A stretch of 64,000 bases of DNA from JBBIPA01 sp963820495 (lineage in GTDB: Bacteria > Chloroflexota > Dehalococcoidia > GIF9 > UBA5629): positions 372,001 to 436,000 of the forward strand of contig CAWGAF010000001.1 in NCBI GenBank assembly GCA_963820495.1, written 5' to 3'. Below, one piece after another: positions 8,466 through 16,730 of this stretch; positions within the stretch are counted from its first letter, which is position 1, and each line of letters starts with the position of its first letter. The position numbers and the translations under genes were made by a program. The notes under the pieces were generated by a model that saw only the letters and a program-made list of their open reading frames with translations, was not told where the DNA came from and ran no database searches.

Positions 8466-8531
8466 GCGTAGGTTTGACTTAAAACTACAAGCGTGCTAAT
8501 ATCATTTTATCAGCCTAAATGGAGGTTTATT

Positions 8532-8594
8532 ATGAAAATCAGGAAGGTTTCCAAGAAAGCTGTATCAATTTGCAAGTGCAAAGCCTCCTGCTAG
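8532..8594 (+). CDS. 20-residue Cys-rich peptide, candidate RiPP precursor
   Basis: A 20-codon gene (MKIRKVSKKA then VSICKCKASC) with an excellent ribosome-binding site, GGAGG six bases before ATG, and a strong terminator about 100 bases downstream. The N-half is basic, and three Cys sit in the last seven residues (C-K-C-K-A-S-C), as in leader-core peptides modified by radical SAM/SPASM enzymes. The PqqD-radical SAM gene lies just upstream, beyond the insertion sequence. I recognise no known family. It could be a chance small frame, but RBS, terminator, Cys density and neighbour all fit a ribosomal peptide precursor. Confidence 0.5.
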   Translation: MKIRKVSKKAVSICKCKASC

Positions 8595-8668
8595 AATCTG
8601 AGTCTATACTTTAGGTAGATTCAATTTAACAGATTCAGAAAGGTTGGGGGTTGTTTTATTCGATAATG

Positions 8669-8687
8669 CTGCATCTAAATGCAGATG
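8669..8687 (+). other. Hairpin carrying a second CxCK-like coding motif
   Basis: TGCATCT, loop and AGATGCA form a 7-bp hairpin. The same bases read as AASKCRCK, resembling AVSICKCK of the peptide at 8532 (about 18 of 24 bases match). It may be a decayed second core or a leader structure ahead of the FAD oxidoreductase gene. Confidence 0.3.
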
Positions 8688-8694
8688 CAAACGA

Positions 8695-8722
8695 AAGCAG
8701 GTGATTTATCACCTGCTTTTTT
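8695..8722 (+). terminator. Rho-independent terminator before the FAD gene
   Basis: A 10-bp perfect stem (AAGCAGGTGA / TCACCTGCTT), TTTA loop and a T6 run. It ends only a few bases before the ATG of the next gene, so it could act as an attenuator for that gene as well as a terminator for the peptide transcript. Confidence 0.8.
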
Positions 8723-8725
8723 ATT

Positions 8726-10306
8726 ATGATGAACGATTGGGATACGATTATAATTGGTGCCGGGCTAGGAGGTTTATCAGCCGCAGTCAAATTAGTCAAT
8801 GCCAGCAAACATGTTCTGGTTCTGGAGAAAAATCCCCATATTGGTGGCACAGCCTATGTATACCGCAGAAACGGCTTTACTTTCCCTATGGGACCACTGG
8901 GATTCAGTAGTCCCCAAAAAGTTGAGGATATACTTCATAGTCTAAGTCAGGATATCAGTTTCACTTACGGCCGTGTTAACTACAGCCTCAGGGCATTCGC
9001 CCTTACGCTTCGGCTTTCTCTCCCCTTCCCCCAGATGATTGAAGAATTAAGCAGACACTTCCCCAAGGAATCACAGGCAATCAAGCATTTCTTCCTTGAC
9101 GTTGAGGATTTTATTTCTTCATTACGGTTTCCTGATATCAATGCTGATTCCAAATCAATAAATAAAAAATACCAAATCTCCGCAGGCGAATATGTCAGCA
9201 AAATCACCAAAGACTGGAGATTACAATGCATTTTGGGCAGCCTCGGCACCAGAAAACCTTATACCAGTTTCCCGTTACAAGCTGCGATGTGGAATATTAT
9301 GAGCAAAGAGGGTATCTGGTATCCCAGAGGAGGATTCAAATCATTCTGCGATCGGCTAGCTCAGGCAGTTACAGGAAACCATAATAACCATCTACTGGAT
9401 ACAGGAAAGGGAAAGGGGAATTTCAAATCATCCGGAGCAATTAGATTGGGAACAGCAGTAGAAAAAATTCAGGTCGACCGTGGACGAGTTACAGGTGTGA
9501 TTCTTGCAGATGGCACTTCTATTTGTTCTAGCTCGGTCATTTCCAACGCTGATTACAAGTCAACTTTCCTGAAGCTGCTAGGACCACGCATCTCGCCCGA
9601 ATGGAATTACGCCATTTCCAAAGCAAAACAAGCCGGGTCTATTTTTCAGGTATGCCTGGGAGTTGACGTGAATAAGGTTGACCTATCAACATTCAGAGAG
9701 GCAAGTAGAGTTATTTATCGTCAAGACAGCAGTAACATACCCTCACAGATAAAAACAGACTGGGATAGAGAAGAGGTCAATTTGAATGAAATCGCTAAGC
9801 AGGAAATAGAAGTGAGTTACTGGAGCAAAGACGACATAAACCTGGCTCCGCGGGGAAGTGCGGTGATTGTGATTCGTACGGAAGCACCATATGAGCATTT
9901 CTCCAAATTCCGTCTGGATTCACGGTCACGAACATCTCATTATCATAACTACAAGACGAAAGTTGCCCATGCCCTAATCAATGAAGTAACAAAAATAGTG
10001 CCGGGGCTTAATGAAGGCAACTCAATAATGGATGTAGCTACCCCCATTACATTTGCAGACCAGGCATCCAGGAGCCAGGGGGCAGTCGCTGGGTGGTCTT
10101 GGGAATATGAAGATATTGGCGACGGCGGCCCCAAAGAACTTGTATTAACACCCATAAAAGGTCTGTATATGGCTGGTTACCAGGCTTTTTCAGCATTGTT
10201 CATGGGCGGTGTGCCGACTGCAATAGAGAGCGGCTGTCGAGCTGCCGAAGCCGTGCTTAGAGATGCCGACCCTGCCAGTGACATAAGGATCCCAGGAGTG
10301 CCATAA
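8726..10306 (+). CDS. FAD-dependent phytoene-desaturase-like oxidoreductase
   Basis: A 526-residue flavoprotein of the CrtI/amine-oxidase group. The N-terminal dinucleotide motif is IIIGAGLGGLSAAVKL with Glu at the end of strand 2 (VLEKNPHIGGTA); a central substrate domain follows, and the C-terminal FAD motif is GLYMAGYQAFSALFMGGVPTAIESG. Carotenoid synthesis partners (CrtB, CrtE) are absent from the window, so a carotenoid role is not supported. Start ATGATG lies directly after a terminator T run and has no visible RBS, so expression may depend on readthrough. Position next to the radical SAM cassette suggests, but does not prove, a part in peptide oxidation. Confidence 0.75.
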   Translation: MMNDWDTIIIGAGLGGLSAAVKLVNASKHVLVLEKNPHIGGTAYVYRRNGFTFPMGPLGFSSPQKVEDILHSLSQDISFTYGRVNYSLRAFALTLRLSLPFPQMIEELSRHFPKESQAIKHFFLDVEDFISSLRFPDINADSKSINKKYQISAGEYVSKITKDWRLQCILGSLGTRKPYTSFPLQAAMWNIMSKEGIWYPRGGFKSFCDRLAQAVTGNHNNHLLDTGKGKGNFKSSGAIRLGTAVEKIQVDRGRVTGVILADGTSICSSSVISNADYKSTFLKLLGPRISPEWNYAISKAKQAGSIFQVCLGVDVNKVDLSTFREASRVIYRQDSSNIPSQIKTDWDREEVNLNEIAKQEIEVSYWSKDDINLAPRGSAVIVIRTEAPYEHFSKFRLDSRSRTSHYHNYKTKVAHALINEVTKIVPGLNEGNSIMDVATPITFADQASRSQGAVAGWSWEYEDIGDGGPKELVLTPIKGLYMAGYQAFSALFMGGVPTAIESGCRAAEAVLRDADPASDIRIPGVP

Positions 10307-10356
10307 GTAAGAAACACTATAGGAACTAATAAGCAGATACTATCAAGTTCAGCTAT

Positions 10357-11148
10357 CTAATAGACCTTTTTTCTTACGATTTGGGCTATTATCCCAAGAG
10401 TAATGAGCACTAACCCAATGATTACAACAATTATTACACTTTGAGCAGATACTGTATCAAGGGCAAGTCGTTTTATCAGTATGCCTCCTAATGCCCAGTC
10501 AACAACAAGGCAATAGAATATATCTTTTCGATGAATAAGCATCGCTATAGCTATTGCTATACCAACAACAATAACAAGTGCAGTCCAGAACTGCTGGCTA
10601 AGTCCGAATCCCCCCCAATTAGCATTAACCAATAAAGCAGTGACATTGGCAATCGTGGCTATAGTAATCCAGCCCAGATATATACTAAAAGGAAGATGTA
10701 CCATATATCTTTCCCTTTTGGTTGCATCCGACTTGCCAATTCGCAACCTTAAGTAGATCGCAATTAAAGACCCCAACAGCAATAACATCACAACCAGAGA
10801 CAGGGGAAGTATTTCATAGTGCCAGGCGAAGATCCAGCCGATATTCAATATGCAGGAAATAAAGAAAATAAATCCGATTTTTTCGGTGAAAGGGTATTGT
10901 TGAGTACTTTTCCTTATAACAGTAATTAACTGATATATTACGAAGATCGCCAGAAGGATATAAATTACCCCCCAGATTGAAAAGGTAAGTCCTGCAGGTA
11001 CGAACAAGTTCGGATATTGGTCAGATAAGGCACCGGTTGTTTTATTGTTTATAGGAAGAGCATTGGCAAGTCCATTTACTATAACTACACCCAAAAAACC
11101 AACTATGTTCAAAATCGATAGAACCAAAAATGACCTAGCTTTGTTCAT
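10357..11148 (-). CDS. TspO/MBR-related tryptophan-rich membrane protein
   Basis: A 263-residue integral membrane protein with about seven hydrophobic segments and the signatures FVPAGLTFSIWGVIYILL and IGWIFAWHYEILPLS of the tryptophan-rich sensory protein group related to TspO. TspO proteins bind porphyrins and sterols; longer bacterial relatives like this one have no proven ligand. RBS GGAGGT precedes ATG. The gene is divergent from hppA and convergent with the FAD oxidoreductase gene. Confidence 0.75.
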   Translation of the reverse strand: MNKARSFLVLSILNIVGFLGVVIVNGLANALPINNKTTGALSDQYPNLFVPAGLTFSIWGVIYILLAIFVIYQLITVIRKSTQQYPFTEKIGFIFFISCILNIGWIFAWHYEILPLSLVVMLLLLGSLIAIYLRLRIGKSDATKRERYMVHLPFSIYLGWITIATIANVTALLVNANWGGFGLSQQFWTALVIVVGIAIAIAMLIHRKDIFYCLVVDWALGGILIKRLALDTVSAQSVIIVVIIGLVLITLGIIAQIVRKKVY

Positions 11149-11225
11149 AGTTACCTCCTTTTCTTATCCTACGTTAGTGTCCATTATACAATAATCACAT
11201 TTAATGAAAAACAACAAAGCTGAGC

Positions 11226-11254
11226 ATGACATGAATAATTAATCATGATATAAT
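11226..11254 (+). promoter_or_regulatory. Promoter of hppA
   Basis: ATGACA, 17-base spacer, TATAAT: close to the sigma-70 consensus, about 80 bases before the hppA start. Confidence 0.6.
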
Positions 11255-11336
11255 AACCACCCGTTAGTACTACCATCTTAATATTAGTTGTAAAAATACA
11301 TAGCTTTCAAAAAAAATTGTTAGAAAGGAATACTTG

Positions 11337-13586
11337 ATGAAAATAACACTTTTTGAAGGTTTTGCTGTAGCCACTCCGTTTGAGCAGTACGCACTCATTG
11401 GCGTGCTGGTAATAGCCGTTATAGGTCTTCTTTATGCTGGCTTCCTTACCAGACAGATTCTTAGGGAACCCGAAGGAAACGAAAGGATGAAGCACATAGC
11501 CAATGCCATACGTACAGGAGGGAATGCTTACCTAAGACGCCAGTTCCGTACTATACTGTTATTGCTCTTTTTGGTAGCAATATTTGTATTTTTTACCGGT
11601 TGGTTTGCTGGTGGTACCTCCGCATATGGCAACCCGCCTTGGTTAATCGGGGTGGGACGAGCCGGTGGCTTCTTGATGGGTGCTATTTTCTCTGCCCTGG
11701 TAGGGTACATAGGAATGAATATGGCGCTCCGGGGTAACATTAGAGTAGCTCAAGCTGCGCGCAGCAGCTTCACTAATGCTCTAAAAATAGCATATCGCAC
11801 TGGTACTATAACTGGTATGCTTACCGATGGGCTAGGTCTTCTCGGTGGTACTATAATATTTCTCATCTTCTTCAGAGATGCTCCTCTGGTATTAATCGGA
11901 TTCGGCTTTGGTGGTACGTTAATAGCCTTGTTCATGCGTGTCGGTGGTGGCATATATACTAAAGCCGCCGATGTTGGAGCTGACCTGGTAGGTAAAGTAG
12001 AAAAAAATATCCCTGAAGACGATCCACGCAACGCTGCTGTAATTGCTGACCTTGTGGGCGATAATGTCGGCGACTGTGCTGGCATGGCAGCAGATATCTT
12101 TGAATCTTATGAGGTCACCATTGTTTCCTCTATGATATTAGGTATTTTACTGACTGCTGCAACTGGTCAACTCTACTGGATTATCTTCCCGCTTTTAGTG
12201 CGCGCAGCTGGTGTTTTCTCCTCGATAATCAGTACCTACACAGTAAGAGCATTACGTGAGGGTGAAAACGCCATGAAGGCCATACACCGTGGCTACTGGT
12301 TAGCCGCAGGTATCTCGATAGCCTCATTCTTTCTTTTTTCCTTCTTCTACTGCCATGATTTACGGTTCTTCTGGGCAACAACAGTTGGTGTAATTTTGGC
12401 AGTAGCAATCAACTACCTTACCGACTACTACACTTCAACCGAGCACAATCCAGTTAAGCAGATAGCCAAATCAACCAAAACCGGCCCAGCTACTACAATC
12501 CTCTCTGGTATCGGTATCGGATATGAAAGTAGCGTAACCGCCATCATTGTAATTGCTTTAGCCATCATCGCTTCAGCATTCATCTGGCGGGAAGGTGGAA
12601 CAGGCGGTGCCACTATATTGTATATATTTTACGGTGTTTCCCTTTGCGGTATCGGGCAACTTACCTTGACTGGCAATAACATTGCCATGGATGCTTTCGG
12701 TCCTGTATCAGACAATGCCAATGGCATTGCCGAGATGTCAAAGCTAGAACCTCAAGCCCGAAAGACCTTGGCAGACCTGGATGCTGTGGGTAATACTACC
12801 AAAGCGATTACCAAAGGAATTGCTATTGCCTCGGCAGTTATCGCAGCAGTTTCCTTATTCGCTGCCTTCTATTCAGACTATAAACTCGAGACAATTAACC
12901 TTATCCAGTGGCCGGTCTTCGTCTGTTTTCTGATTGGAGGTTCTATACCATTTTTGTTTAGCTCTCTTACTATCAGCGCAGTGGGCAGGGCAGCATACCA
13001 AATTATCAACGAGGTGCGCTACCAGTTTGCCAAAGTTAAAGGAGTATGGGAAGGTACAGTTGATCCAGACTACGGCAGAGTAGTTTCTATCTGTACCATG
13101 GCCGCTCAAAAGGAATTGCTCACACCGGCGATCCTAGCTATACTTTCGCCCATAATTATCGGTTTTCTGTTTGGACTCGAAGCGCTGGCTGGGTTTCTTG
13201 CCGGAGTGATATTGGTTGGCCAACTCCTTGCTGTGTATATGTCAAATGCTGGCGGAGCCTGGGACAATGCCAAGAAAACCATTGAGGACGGATTATACGG
13301 TGGCAAAGGCTCCGAAGCTCATAAAGCAAGCGTCGTAGGCGACACTGTAGGTGATCCACTCAAGGACACTGCTGGTCCAGCTCTGAACCCGCTTATTAAA
13401 GTCATCAATCTGGTTTCAATCATTGCAGCTTCAATGATGGTGGTACCATTAGCTACTGGCGGCTTTAAAGAAATAGGACTCACTCCAGTAACTATCGGAG
13501 TATCAGTAGCTGGACTCATAATCATAGGTGTTTCCTTATGGTTCTCGAAGAGAACTGCCTCTTTCGGTAGAGAATTGGAAGAGTAA
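11337..13586 (+). CDS. hppA: Membrane-bound proton-translocating pyrophosphatase
   Basis: A 749-residue polytopic membrane protein with about 16 helices that couples PPi hydrolysis to ion pumping. Catalytic loops are clear: ADVGADLVGKVE, DDPRNAAVIADLVGDNVGDCAGMAAD, and near the C-terminus DNAKKTIEDG and GDTVGDPLKDTAGPALNPLIK. The signature GNTTKAITKG has Lys at about residue 489, the position that is Ala in potassium-dependent enzymes, so a K+-independent, proton-pumping type is predicted. ATG at 11337 is preferred over the adjoining TTG because AAAGGA is well spaced. It fits an energy-limited anaerobe saving energy from biosynthetic PPi. Confidence 0.95.
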   Translation: MKITLFEGFAVATPFEQYALIGVLVIAVIGLLYAGFLTRQILREPEGNERMKHIANAIRTGGNAYLRRQFRTILLLLFLVAIFVFFTGWFAGGTSAYGNPPWLIGVGRAGGFLMGAIFSALVGYIGMNMALRGNIRVAQAARSSFTNALKIAYRTGTITGMLTDGLGLLGGTIIFLIFFRDAPLVLIGFGFGGTLIALFMRVGGGIYTKAADVGADLVGKVEKNIPEDDPRNAAVIADLVGDNVGDCAGMAADIFESYEVTIVSSMILGILLTAATGQLYWIIFPLLVRAAGVFSSIISTYTVRALREGENAMKAIHRGYWLAAGISIASFFLFSFFYCHDLRFFWATTVGVILAVAINYLTDYYTSTEHNPVKQIAKSTKTGPATTILSGIGIGYESSVTAIIVIALAIIASAFIWREGGTGGATILYIFYGVSLCGIGQLTLTGNNIAMDAFGPVSDNANGIAEMSKLEPQARKTLADLDAVGNTTKAITKGIAIASAVIAAVSLFAAFYSDYKLETINLIQWPVFVCFLIGGSIPFLFSSLTISAVGRAAYQIINEVRYQFAKVKGVWEGTVDPDYGRVVSICTMAAQKELLTPAILAILSPIIIGFLFGLEALAGFLAGVILVGQLLAVYMSNAGGAWDNAKKTIEDGLYGGKGSEAHKASVVGDTVGDPLKDTAGPALNPLIKVINLVSIIAASMMVVPLATGGFKEIGLTPVTIGVSVAGLIIIGVSLWFSKRTASFGRELEE

Positions 13587-13738
13587 ACGAAAATATTTAA
13601 TCAGGAGCGGATAAAGTAACCTGAAGCACAATGATACATAGCCTTTGTCTTTGGACTCGAGCCATTTTATTGAGTTAATTGCTGACCCAATGGACAGTTA
13701 TCCAAAGACGAGCGCCTGGCATATGAGGAGTATTTTTA

Positions 13739-14593
13739 TTAAGAATAAAATGATAGCCCTATTGCGGGGCCAGTGTGAGTTGTCATTACAGGTGTTAAAT
13801 CAGTCGTATAAACTTCGGCGCAGTTATACCTGGCAGTTACCATCTCTTTAAGTTGCTCTCCGTCTTCGATATTATCAGTGTAGTGAGCCATAACATGTAA
13901 TGGCTTGTTAGTGTCAGCATGCTCCTTAACTAGTTCAACCAGTTTCTGCATGGCTTTCTTTTTCCCCCTCTCCCTACCAAGTGAGTCTACCATTCCCGTG
14001 TCACTTACTATGCCGATGAGCGGTTTCACACCCATTAAATCCCCAACAATAGCAGACTTGGGAGCTCGACCACCCCTGATAAGGTACTTCAGAGAATCGA
14101 AGGCAGCAATATACTTGACCCTCGGTACCAAGTCCTGAGCAATCTTTACCACCTCATTCAGACTCTTGCCCGCCTGAGCTGCACGGGCTGCCTCCAGGGC
14201 TACGAAGCCCAGTGCCCCCACAGAATTCTTGGTATCAATAAGCTCTATATTCAATCCAGGATGTTCTGACATAACCATTTCTCTGGCAGTCGTTGCGGAT
14301 TTATAAGCAGCACTTAAAGCATGAGAAATGATCAAACACACAATATCATTTGTCGATTTAGCCAGCTCTGTGAAGATATCAGCATAACTTCCAGGGCTGG
14401 GGACGCCCGTAGTAGGCAGGTTTTTTAAATTTTTAAACATCCTCCAGAACTCAGACGGTGTAATCTCTATCTGGTCCAGATAAACTTTACCTTCCAGTAT
14501 CAGATGATACGGTGCTACACGAATACCATATTCTTTGATTAACTCCGCTGGCAAGCAATTTGTGCTATCGGTTACAATACCTACTTTAGACAT
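13739..14593 (-). CDS. DegV family fatty-acid-binding protein (FakB-like) 1
   Basis: A 284-residue DegV protein. It begins VGIVTDSTNCLP, the usual N-terminal motif, with YHLILEGKVYLDQIEITPSEF and TTGVPSPGSY, the Thr-Ser ligand segment that binds the fatty-acid carboxylate, RGGRAPKS at about 165 and a terminal HTGPAIGLSFYS. DegV proteins (FakB) present a bound fatty acid to FakA for phosphorylation. RBS AGGAGG is well placed. A 14-bp perfect palindrome lies 38 bases upstream and is shared in part with the other two degV genes. It is one of three paralogues in this window. Confidence 0.9.
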   Translation of the reverse strand: MSKVGIVTDSTNCLPAELIKEYGIRVAPYHLILEGKVYLDQIEITPSEFWRMFKNLKNLPTTGVPSPGSYADIFTELAKSTNDIVCLIISHALSAAYKSATTAREMVMSEHPGLNIELIDTKNSVGALGFVALEAARAAQAGKSLNEVVKIAQDLVPRVKYIAAFDSLKYLIRGGRAPKSAIVGDLMGVKPLIGIVSDTGMVDSLGRERGKKKAMQKLVELVKEHADTNKPLHVMAHYTDNIEDGEQLKEMVTARYNCAEVYTTDLTPVMTTHTGPAIGLSFYS

Positions 14594-14630
14594 AAAATCC
14601 TCCTGCGTGTTATTGGGTCATCTTACATAG

Positions 14631-14659
14631 CCAAATACATCGTAATACGATGTATTTGG
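14631..14659 (-). promoter_or_regulatory. Palindromic operator upstream of degV 1
   Basis: CCAAATACATCGTA, one base, TACGATGTATTTGG: a perfect 14-bp inverted repeat. The core TACATCG-N5-CGATGTA recurs ahead of the degV genes at 18554 and 26289. A dimeric repressor site is the simplest reading. Confidence 0.6.
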
Positions 14660-14790
14660 GAATAATATCAGCAACTAAGACCCATGTCAACAACTACCAG
14701 CTACTTTATGATGTTTCTGTCCTAGCGTCTTAGTGCTAATTTTGCCCTAAAAGACCTAAGAGGAAAACAAAAAGGGTGAGTTCTTAATTA

Positions 14791-15801
14791 TTAGGTCTCA
14801 ACAGAAAAAGGATGGCCATTTTTTTCAAAATCAGGGACATAGGTTTTTGCAGCATCTAGTTCCTGTACCCAGCCATTATCCAATCCCAAATCCAACAGTA
14901 GTTCAGTCACCATTTCATACTCATCGATTGAAATTACTCTAGAAAGCAACGGAACACGCTGCGATTTATGTACGGGCAAGTATTGAGCCATGATACTTAC
15001 TGTCACCGAAGTTGATAGTTCACTCGCCAACCATTTCAAAGATTGTTCACTGCCAGCTAACCCATTAGGCAAAACCAGATGTCTTACAACCAATCCCCGC
15101 TGAGCTACACCCTCTTCGTTAACAACTAGATCTCCTACCTGGCGGTACATTTCCTTTATGGCAGCCCTGCTTACAGCAACATAATTTAAAGCCTGTGAAT
15201 ATTTCCTGGCTAAGTCATCAGAAGCATATTTCAGGTCAGGTAAGTAGATATCGATGATGCCATCAAGCTCTGTTAAACTCTCAACAGAATCATAACTATT
15301 AGTGTTATATACCAGAGGTATACGCAACCCCATAGGCACCGCCTCAAGAACAGCCCGAGCTAATTGGGGAACAAAATGGGAAGGTGAAACAAAATTAATG
15401 TTATGGCAATTCAATTCATTTTGAAGATAAAGCATTTTCTCAGCAAGGGTATGACAATCCATCTCAGACGACTTTTGCTTTTGCCAATTTTGACTTATCT
15501 GATAGTTCTGACAATAAACACACCTGAGATTACAATTGCCCCAAAATATTGCTCCTGACCCCTTAGTTCCTGATATAACAGGTTCTTCTCCTTTATGAGC
15601 GCAAACAGATGAAACTATTGGTAATTTCCCAGAATGGCAAAAACCTTCCTCACTTTGCAGCCTATTAACCCCGCATTTTCTGGGACATATATCGCATTCG
15701 GACAATCGGGCTTCAAGGTTTTGAACACGTCGCTCTAGTTCACCAGAACGATACAAAGTTATATAACCAGGTTGTGTTACTACCACAGTATCCTTCTTCA
15801 A
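14791..15801 (-). CDS. PflX/PflA-like radical SAM protein
   Basis: A 336-residue radical SAM protein of the COG1313 group. An N-terminal Cys region (CDICPRKCGVNR) precedes the SAM cluster motif CNLRCVYC (Cys90, 94, 97), and GSGAIFWGNC leads into it. Proteins of this group resemble glycyl-radical-enzyme activases but usually have no identified partner; no glycyl radical enzyme is in this window. The neighbour DUF1003 gene ends one base from its start, so both are probably cotranscribed. Function beyond radical SAM chemistry is unknown. Confidence 0.85.
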   Translation of the reverse strand: MKKDTVVVTQPGYITLYRSGELERRVQNLEARLSECDICPRKCGVNRLQSEEGFCHSGKLPIVSSVCAHKGEEPVISGTKGSGAIFWGNCNLRCVYCQNYQISQNWQKQKSSEMDCHTLAEKMLYLQNELNCHNINFVSPSHFVPQLARAVLEAVPMGLRIPLVYNTNSYDSVESLTELDGIIDIYLPDLKYASDDLARKYSQALNYVAVSRAAIKEMYRQVGDLVVNEEGVAQRGLVVRHLVLPNGLAGSEQSLKWLASELSTSVTVSIMAQYLPVHKSQRVPLLSRVISIDEYEMVTELLLDLGLDNGWVQELDAAKTYVPDFEKNGHPFSVET

Positions 15802-15802
15802 T

Positions 15803-16522
15803 TCATTGTCCTCGCCGAGGTTTCCCAGCGAGTTCTTCCATCAACTCAGTCTGTATTTCCTGGATTTCCAGAAGCCGCTGCCACTGACTTCTAAGAAGGT
15901 GGTCTATTTTCTCATGCATCTGACGAATCTCAAGTTCGGCTTTAAGATTTACTCTATAGTCTTGTTCCGACCGCAAGCGATCCCTTGCCTCCTGGCGGTT
16001 TTGACTCATCAGGATAACAGGAGCCTGAATAGCAGCAAGACAGGAAAGAACCAGGTTAAGAAGAATGAATGGATACGGGTCGAATGGCTTCTGCATTAGG
16101 GCCACAGCGTTAACGGCAATCCATATAATGAGCACGACAAAAAAGCCTATGATGAAGCGCCAGCTTCCAGCAAACGCAGCCAGTCTATCAGCTAATCGGT
16201 CTCCGACTTTCAGCTGCCTCTCGAATTCTATGTTGATATTCTTGGATAAAAGCTCTTGCTCCTTTAAGCTTTTCACAACCTGCTCTTCTAAGGCTGAGAG
16301 TTCGCCTTTTTCGGTTTCAAGAATATCCTTTACATACATTGCCCGGAAATGATTCAGGTCAGAAATACAAATAAAGCCACTGGATGACCAATCAGGGTTC
16401 GTCTTCCGAATTGTTTCCACCACAGGTTCAGATACCAGTTCCGCAGGTACAACCTCATTCAGCCTCTTCTGCTTCTTACAAATCTGACAGATAACATTAT
16501 CTCTTTGTTTTATCTCCGCCAT
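15803..16522 (-). CDS. DUF1003 membrane protein
   Basis: A 239-residue protein. The N-terminus has a CQICKK zinc-knuckle, then a charged helical part, then two membrane helices (WRFIIGFFVVLIIWIAVNAV and YPFILLNLVLSCLAAIQAPVILM) followed by the invariant MSQNRQEARDR motif and a C-terminal coiled coil; this is the DUF1003 signature. The biochemical role is unknown. ATG at 16522 is chosen because AAGGGG is well spaced there, whereas the in-frame GTG nine bases upstream overlaps the RBS. It precedes the radical SAM gene. Confidence 0.85.
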   Translation of the reverse strand: MAEIKQRDNVICQICKKQKRLNEVVPAELVSEPVVETIRKTNPDWSSSGFICISDLNHFRAMYVKDILETEKGELSALEEQVVKSLKEQELLSKNINIEFERQLKVGDRLADRLAAFAGSWRFIIGFFVVLIIWIAVNAVALMQKPFDPYPFILLNLVLSCLAAIQAPVILMSQNRQEARDRLRSEQDYRVNLKAELEIRQMHEKIDHLLRSQWQRLLEIQEIQTELMEELAGKPRRGQ

Positions 16523-16730
16523 TTTAATCACCCCTTAATATAGTAGTTTAGAACTATGTAATTCCTGAGAATCCTCTAATTTCAATTATTCTATTATACA
16601 CAACCACTGGAGTAAATTGAGGCACATCGAAAGGATTTAGAGGCGTTGCGAAGCAGTAAAAACAATAAGTTATAGGTTAGTTCTCGGGACAACAAAATTC
16701 CCACAGGAACAAATAAGTGGAATAATTACT

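Noticed and set aside
8726..10306. Carotenoid desaturase role for the FAD protein
   Set aside because: No carotenoid synthesis genes nearby, and the family is broad; context favours the radical SAM cassette or an unknown role.
13645..13851. Forward frame after hppA
   Set aside because: It runs antisense over the end of degV and has no RBS or domain.
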